This document shows positions 56,083-59,487 of a DNA stretch of 59,487 nucleotides, one piece after another (the stretch's first letter is position 1; every line of letters starts with the position of its first letter). The stretch covers positions 2,062,949-2,122,435 of the forward strand of contig NW_022985166.1 of assembly GCF_010093535.1 (NCBI RefSeq), in the 5' to 3' direction. This DNA comes from Lindgomyces ingoldianus. Lineage: Eukaryota > Ascomycota > Dothideomycetes > Pleosporales > Lindgomycetaceae. The notes beneath the pieces were generated by a model, which ran no database searches, was not told where the DNA came from, and was given only the letters and a program-made list of their open reading frames with translations. The position numbers were made by a program, and so were the translations under genes.

Positions 56083-56593
56083 TGTCAGATTGAAGCACTG
56101 TTTCTAGGCTTCCTGAGATGAATGATGGGTTTGGATGTGATGTATGGATGATTGATTGATTGTGTTTTTAGGATGATCCTTTTTCTGCTCTACTTGTGTT
56201 GCTCGGCTTTTTGTTTTGCCGATCCGAGTCCCTCGCGCACTTGCCCCATGCGCGACCAGCTTGCAAAATGCTGCAATTTGCTGCAATTTGCTGCAAACTG
56301 CTGCAACATGCTGCAAAATGCTGTAATTTGCTGCAAAATGCTGTAATTTGCTGCAAAATGCTGTAATTTGCTGCAACATGCTGCAAAATGCTGCAATTTG
56401 CTGCAAAATGCTGCAATGTGCTGCAAAATGCTGCAATTTGCTGCAACATACTGCAAAATGCTGCAATTTGCTGCAACATACTGCAAAATGCTGCAATTTG
56501 CAGCAACATACTGTTCGAGCCTATTGCTCGTACTATGTGGCAGCTTTCGTCAAGCATTCCTCCTGTCTTGACAGTAGGTGCGCATATCTGACA
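56083..56593 (-). mobile_element. 5' LTR of the complete copia element
   Basis: 511 bp, with the same ends as the other LTR and four fewer 10-bp units. Outside the array the two LTRs are almost identical. Confidence 0.95.
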
Positions 56594-56810
56594 AAAGCAC
56601 CTACGCCTTACAAGGTACTTTGTTTAGTTACCTATCCCTTAAGATAGCAGATTAATCCTTTACATTATACAGCAAGCTCTGCTACTGTACAAAGTAAAGA
56701 GGAGATAGTGTGAGGCGCACACTAAAGCTATTAAAGTTGCACAACCTAGCAGCTAGACAATAGCAGTACCTGCGTGATCTACTAGAAAAGTAATTAACTA
56801 TACTATTATA

Positions 56811-57890
56811 ATAAAATCCTATTAGTAACTAACAACTCTATGTAATAACAGGAAAAACAAGGAATAATTTCTATTATATAAACAACTTATAAAGGACATA
56901 GGGATATTAAAGGCAACACTACAGAATAAGACTAGCCTAGAGTACTAAAATAATAAGATTAACATGTTAAAGGCTTTAATAAGCTTATAAACTTAATTAT
57001 ACATAAGTTGCATAATTACTAATCTACACATAATAACTTAAAAGAGCGCTACCCTTTTAAGTGTGTATATAGAGAATTTTAAAAGATAGACACTATAAGA
57101 CTTCTTAGCACTTAGCTGCGCGTTTAAAAGAGAGCTTATATAAGTGCTAAAAGATAAAGGAATTACACTATAGCTAAGCACTAAAGGTACCTAAGCCTAG
57201 AAGCTGTATAATATAGCATAAAGGAAAGTAATTACACTAGAAAAGCTTTATACATAATCTTTATTGCTATATAAGGCTTTACACAGAAGCAGACTAAACG
57301 TAATGCTGCTATTAACACTAAATATACTAGCATTACTTACTTCTACACCTTAGCTAGCACTACACTAATTACTGTATAAACAATACATGCCACCCTACCT
57401 AACGCCTGCTCCACACTCTTAATCGTACACACCACCGCCTGCAGTAGTGTATGCACTACTAATACTACCTGCACAATCTATACTACATTACAACCTGTAT
57501 AAACTTCCACCCTAGAGGAAAACTGCTAAAGAAAAACTCCTAGTAGACAAGATTATACAATTTTAAAAAGCATAGAAAAAGGATAATAACTACACAGGTT
57601 AACTATATAACATTTTTATAGATAAAATAAGGATCTTTATTAATCTATGTTAATAGCTAGATATCTAGGAAACTTAGTACACAGACATCTTTCTAGATAT
57701 CCTAGAAGGTTAGGCGAATATGCACTATATGCATAACATAGGCCTTAGAAATAACTAGAAGCATTTATATAACACCTTAAGCATTATAATAAAAAATTTT
57801 GTGTAAAGAGAAAAGAAGAAACTACAGAAGGCAAAGTTCTGTGTAAAGAGTAAGACTATCCTAGCAAAAAAGCAGCTTATTAAGTTTAAC
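56811..57890 (+). other. RIPped interior of element D, unreadable
   Basis: AT-rich, with stops in all frames. By position it should hold gag, integrase and RT of D, but no motif is safely recognised. Confidence 0.4.
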
Positions 57891-57894
57891 AGTA

Positions 57895-58765
57895 GAAGGA
57901 TTAAACTTACGCACAACATAGTAGTCTTTACTTAGAAAAGATAAGTAAGCTACCTTTATATAATTAACCTAGAGGACAAGAATGCTATATAATAATATGT
58001 TAAGCAACGTGTAAAAGAGGCATATATTACATCTATATGTTAACTAGAGGCAGCATTTAACCTATCTATTGCTGCACAAACTATAGACCTTTTATATAAT
58101 AACATTAACACACTTAACACATAAATCTAATAGCAGATAGACAACAGTAAGCGTAGTCTTACCTTCTTACTATTACAGCTTAATTATGCAAAGCTGTTTA
58201 TTTTTATAGATAGATTATTTACTAATAACAAAGACTTTAGCTTATAGCTAGGATTCTTAATTATATTAAGTAATAAGGACTATATAAAGCAAAGTAACTG
58301 CTTTAAAATACTAGGCAACATTATACACTAGAATTCTACTAAGTGTAAAAGAGTAACTAGAAGTGTCTTTACTAGTAAACTATATAAAATAGTTAAAGGG
58401 TTTAATAATGTAATTACTTTTAGTATAACTCTATAGTAAATTATATAAACACTTAAACTACTACTAATTCTAGTAGTAATTTACATAAATTTAAGGTCTT
58501 TATATAATTACTTTGTTAAGCTAGGCACTACTAGTAAAAAGTAACTTATAATTAACATTATGTTACTTTATAAAGTATATAAAAAAAAGGAAATTACTAA
58601 GATAAAGTAGATTAATAGTAAAAACAACTTAGTAAATGCATGTATAAAGAAAACACTAAACTAGGCTCTTTAATTATTAGTCCTAACTAACTGCCTCTCT
58701 GTCTAGATAGAAGCATCTGTAGACTAGCTAGATTCTGTGCGCAAAGATGCTTTAAACTAACTAGA
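57895..58765 (+). pseudogene. copia RNase H region of element D, RIPped
   Basis: One + frame, broken by TAG/TAA, reads LEAAFNLSIAAQTIDLLYNN, FIFIDRLFTNNKDFSL, NSTKCKRVTRSVFTSKLYKI, FVKLGTTSKK and IKWINSKNNLVNACIKK. The order and spacing match the RNase H half of fungal copia polyproteins (a CKRVTRSV ... SELY-like word, then LGTT.EKR-like and NPADA-like words). Asp-to-Asn and Gln/Trp-to-stop changes fit RIP. Confidence 0.75.
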
Positions 58766-59045
58766 CTAATAACACTTTTATATAAGGCTTATCTTTTTTA
58801 TTTTTTTTATTATACGCACTTATTTTTCTTATTATAAGATTAAAAAAGAAGAATATGTAAAAAAGACAGTATATTTGTCTAGTATACAGGAGAAGAAAAG
58901 CTACTACCCCTTACATATAGTAGTTACAATGCAGACTATAGCTCTACTATACACATAAGGCGTAGGTATTAGCTTAGAAGTTAGCTAACATATAACACTT
59001 AATAAAAAAAGAGGCACTAGTAGTGCTGCTATAATAATAAGTACA

Positions 59046-59209
59046 TAAAGTTACTAAGACTTAACTATAACTCTAGACTAAAACTACATAGAAGTACCTT
59101 TTATAATGCATAACCTTTGCTGCTTATAGCTGCAGATTAGTGCTAACAAGTAAGACAACATTAATATTATAAGATAGTAAAGCTGCTATATGCTACTTTT
59201 TAGCCTATC
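59046..59209 (+). repeat. RIPped repeat, copy of 315-477
   Basis: Near-collinear with the left end of the window, and somewhat less mutated here. It marks the last recognisable part of element D. Confidence 0.75.
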
Positions 59210-59216
59210 TCCCTGC

Positions 59217-59487
59217 GACTGCTGCGGATCAGGCCTTGTTCGTCTCGATTGGGCATCGCGCTGGATCCGACCCCCTTTTCGCTCCTCTTTTTGGCCTAGA
59301 TCAGAGGAATTGACCATAGCGCCACCTATTACAGTATAGCGTATAATTGCTCCTTTGTGTGAAAGATAGCTGCTTCCTCCCTCGTTCCCCTAGCTATTGC
59401 CAAGACGCAGGTGCGAATGCAAAGAGTAAGAGGAACCTATCTAGAGCGCATCTTTCTTAACAATATCTACTGCAATGCCTCTCAAAT
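59217..59487. other. Non-RIPped right edge, no gene seen
   Basis: Composition changes sharply to normal GC at about 59215. No ORF or motif was recognised before the window ends. Confidence 0.5.

Larger units (their letters stand above)
50747..56593 (-). mobile_element. Complete Ty1/copia LTR retrotransposon (5.85 kb)
   Basis: LTRs 50747-51297 (551 bp) and 56083-56593 (511 bp) are near-identical, both ending TGTCAGAT / ATCTGACA. The target duplication AAAGC lies at 50742-50746 and 56594-56598. The coding strand is minus: primer-binding site at 56070-56082, gag at 56050-55709, RT box near 52375, RNase H end near 51500, polypurine tract at 51298-51306. All structural parts are present, but the central 4 kb is RIPped and full of stops, so it cannot move unaided. 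Confidence 0.95.
50091..59215 (+). mobile_element. RIPped copia element D, split by a younger copia
   Basis: The 5' LTR is 50091-50370. A leader with tandem repeats occupies 50371-50746, then the full copia element 50747-56593 intervenes, and D resumes at 56594. Degraded pol is readable at 57900-58760 on +. A tail matching 315-477 reaches about 59209. No 3' LTR is present before the non-RIPped sequence at 59217, so D is truncated at its 3' end. Confidence 0.7.

Overview
The window looks like a transposon-rich accessory region of a filamentous ascomycete (Pezizomycotina). The evidence is two long intronless HET-domain genes, a DUF7924-type pseudogene, and many hAT, Fot/pogo, Tc1, piggyBac and Ty1/copia relics. 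Large stretches are TpA-rich, with Trp codons turned into TAG and C-to-T/G-to-A differences between copies, which is the mark of repeat-induced point mutation (RIP). The genus cannot be told from this sequence. No tRNA, rRNA or CRISPR was seen.

Layout. 1-5.1 kb: RIP-degraded retroelements, namely a copia LTR and a chromodomain retroelement broken by a fold-back Fot/pogo element. 5.1-9.4 kb: minisatellites, a piggyBac transposase relic and unassigned sequence. 9.4-22.9 kb: a set of nested DNA transposons. An outer hAT with 8-bp target duplication TCCAGACT carries two further hATs inside its transposase gene. Each of those carries another element, a RIPped hAT and a Fot/pogo element. 22.9-26.8 kb: a DUF7924 pseudogene, a dispersed repeat and a pogo transposase relic. 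28.4-41.9 kb: the only clearly intact protein genes, HET1 (+), a convergent four-helix membrane protein (-), and HET2 (-), with a 1.2-kb TIR element between them. 43-48.7 kb: Tc1, Fot/pogo and hAT relics, a truncated small ORF and a scaffold gap. 48.7-59.2 kb: three nested copia events (copy A, element D inserted in A, then a structurally complete element inserted in D). 59.2-59.5 kb: unassigned non-RIPped sequence.

How the parts work together. HET1 and HET2 are paralogous HET-domain proteins, a family tied to fungal non-self recognition and regulated cell death. In both, the conserved C-terminal module is split by about 215 highly charged residues. HET1 lies tail-to-tail with an unnamed four-TM protein, which makes a candidate two-gene module; this is inference. 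The transposon nests are dated relative to each other by exact target-site duplications. Removing the insertions from the outer hAT leaves a 764-codon frame with one 45-nt intron, so that element was probably intact when it was hit.
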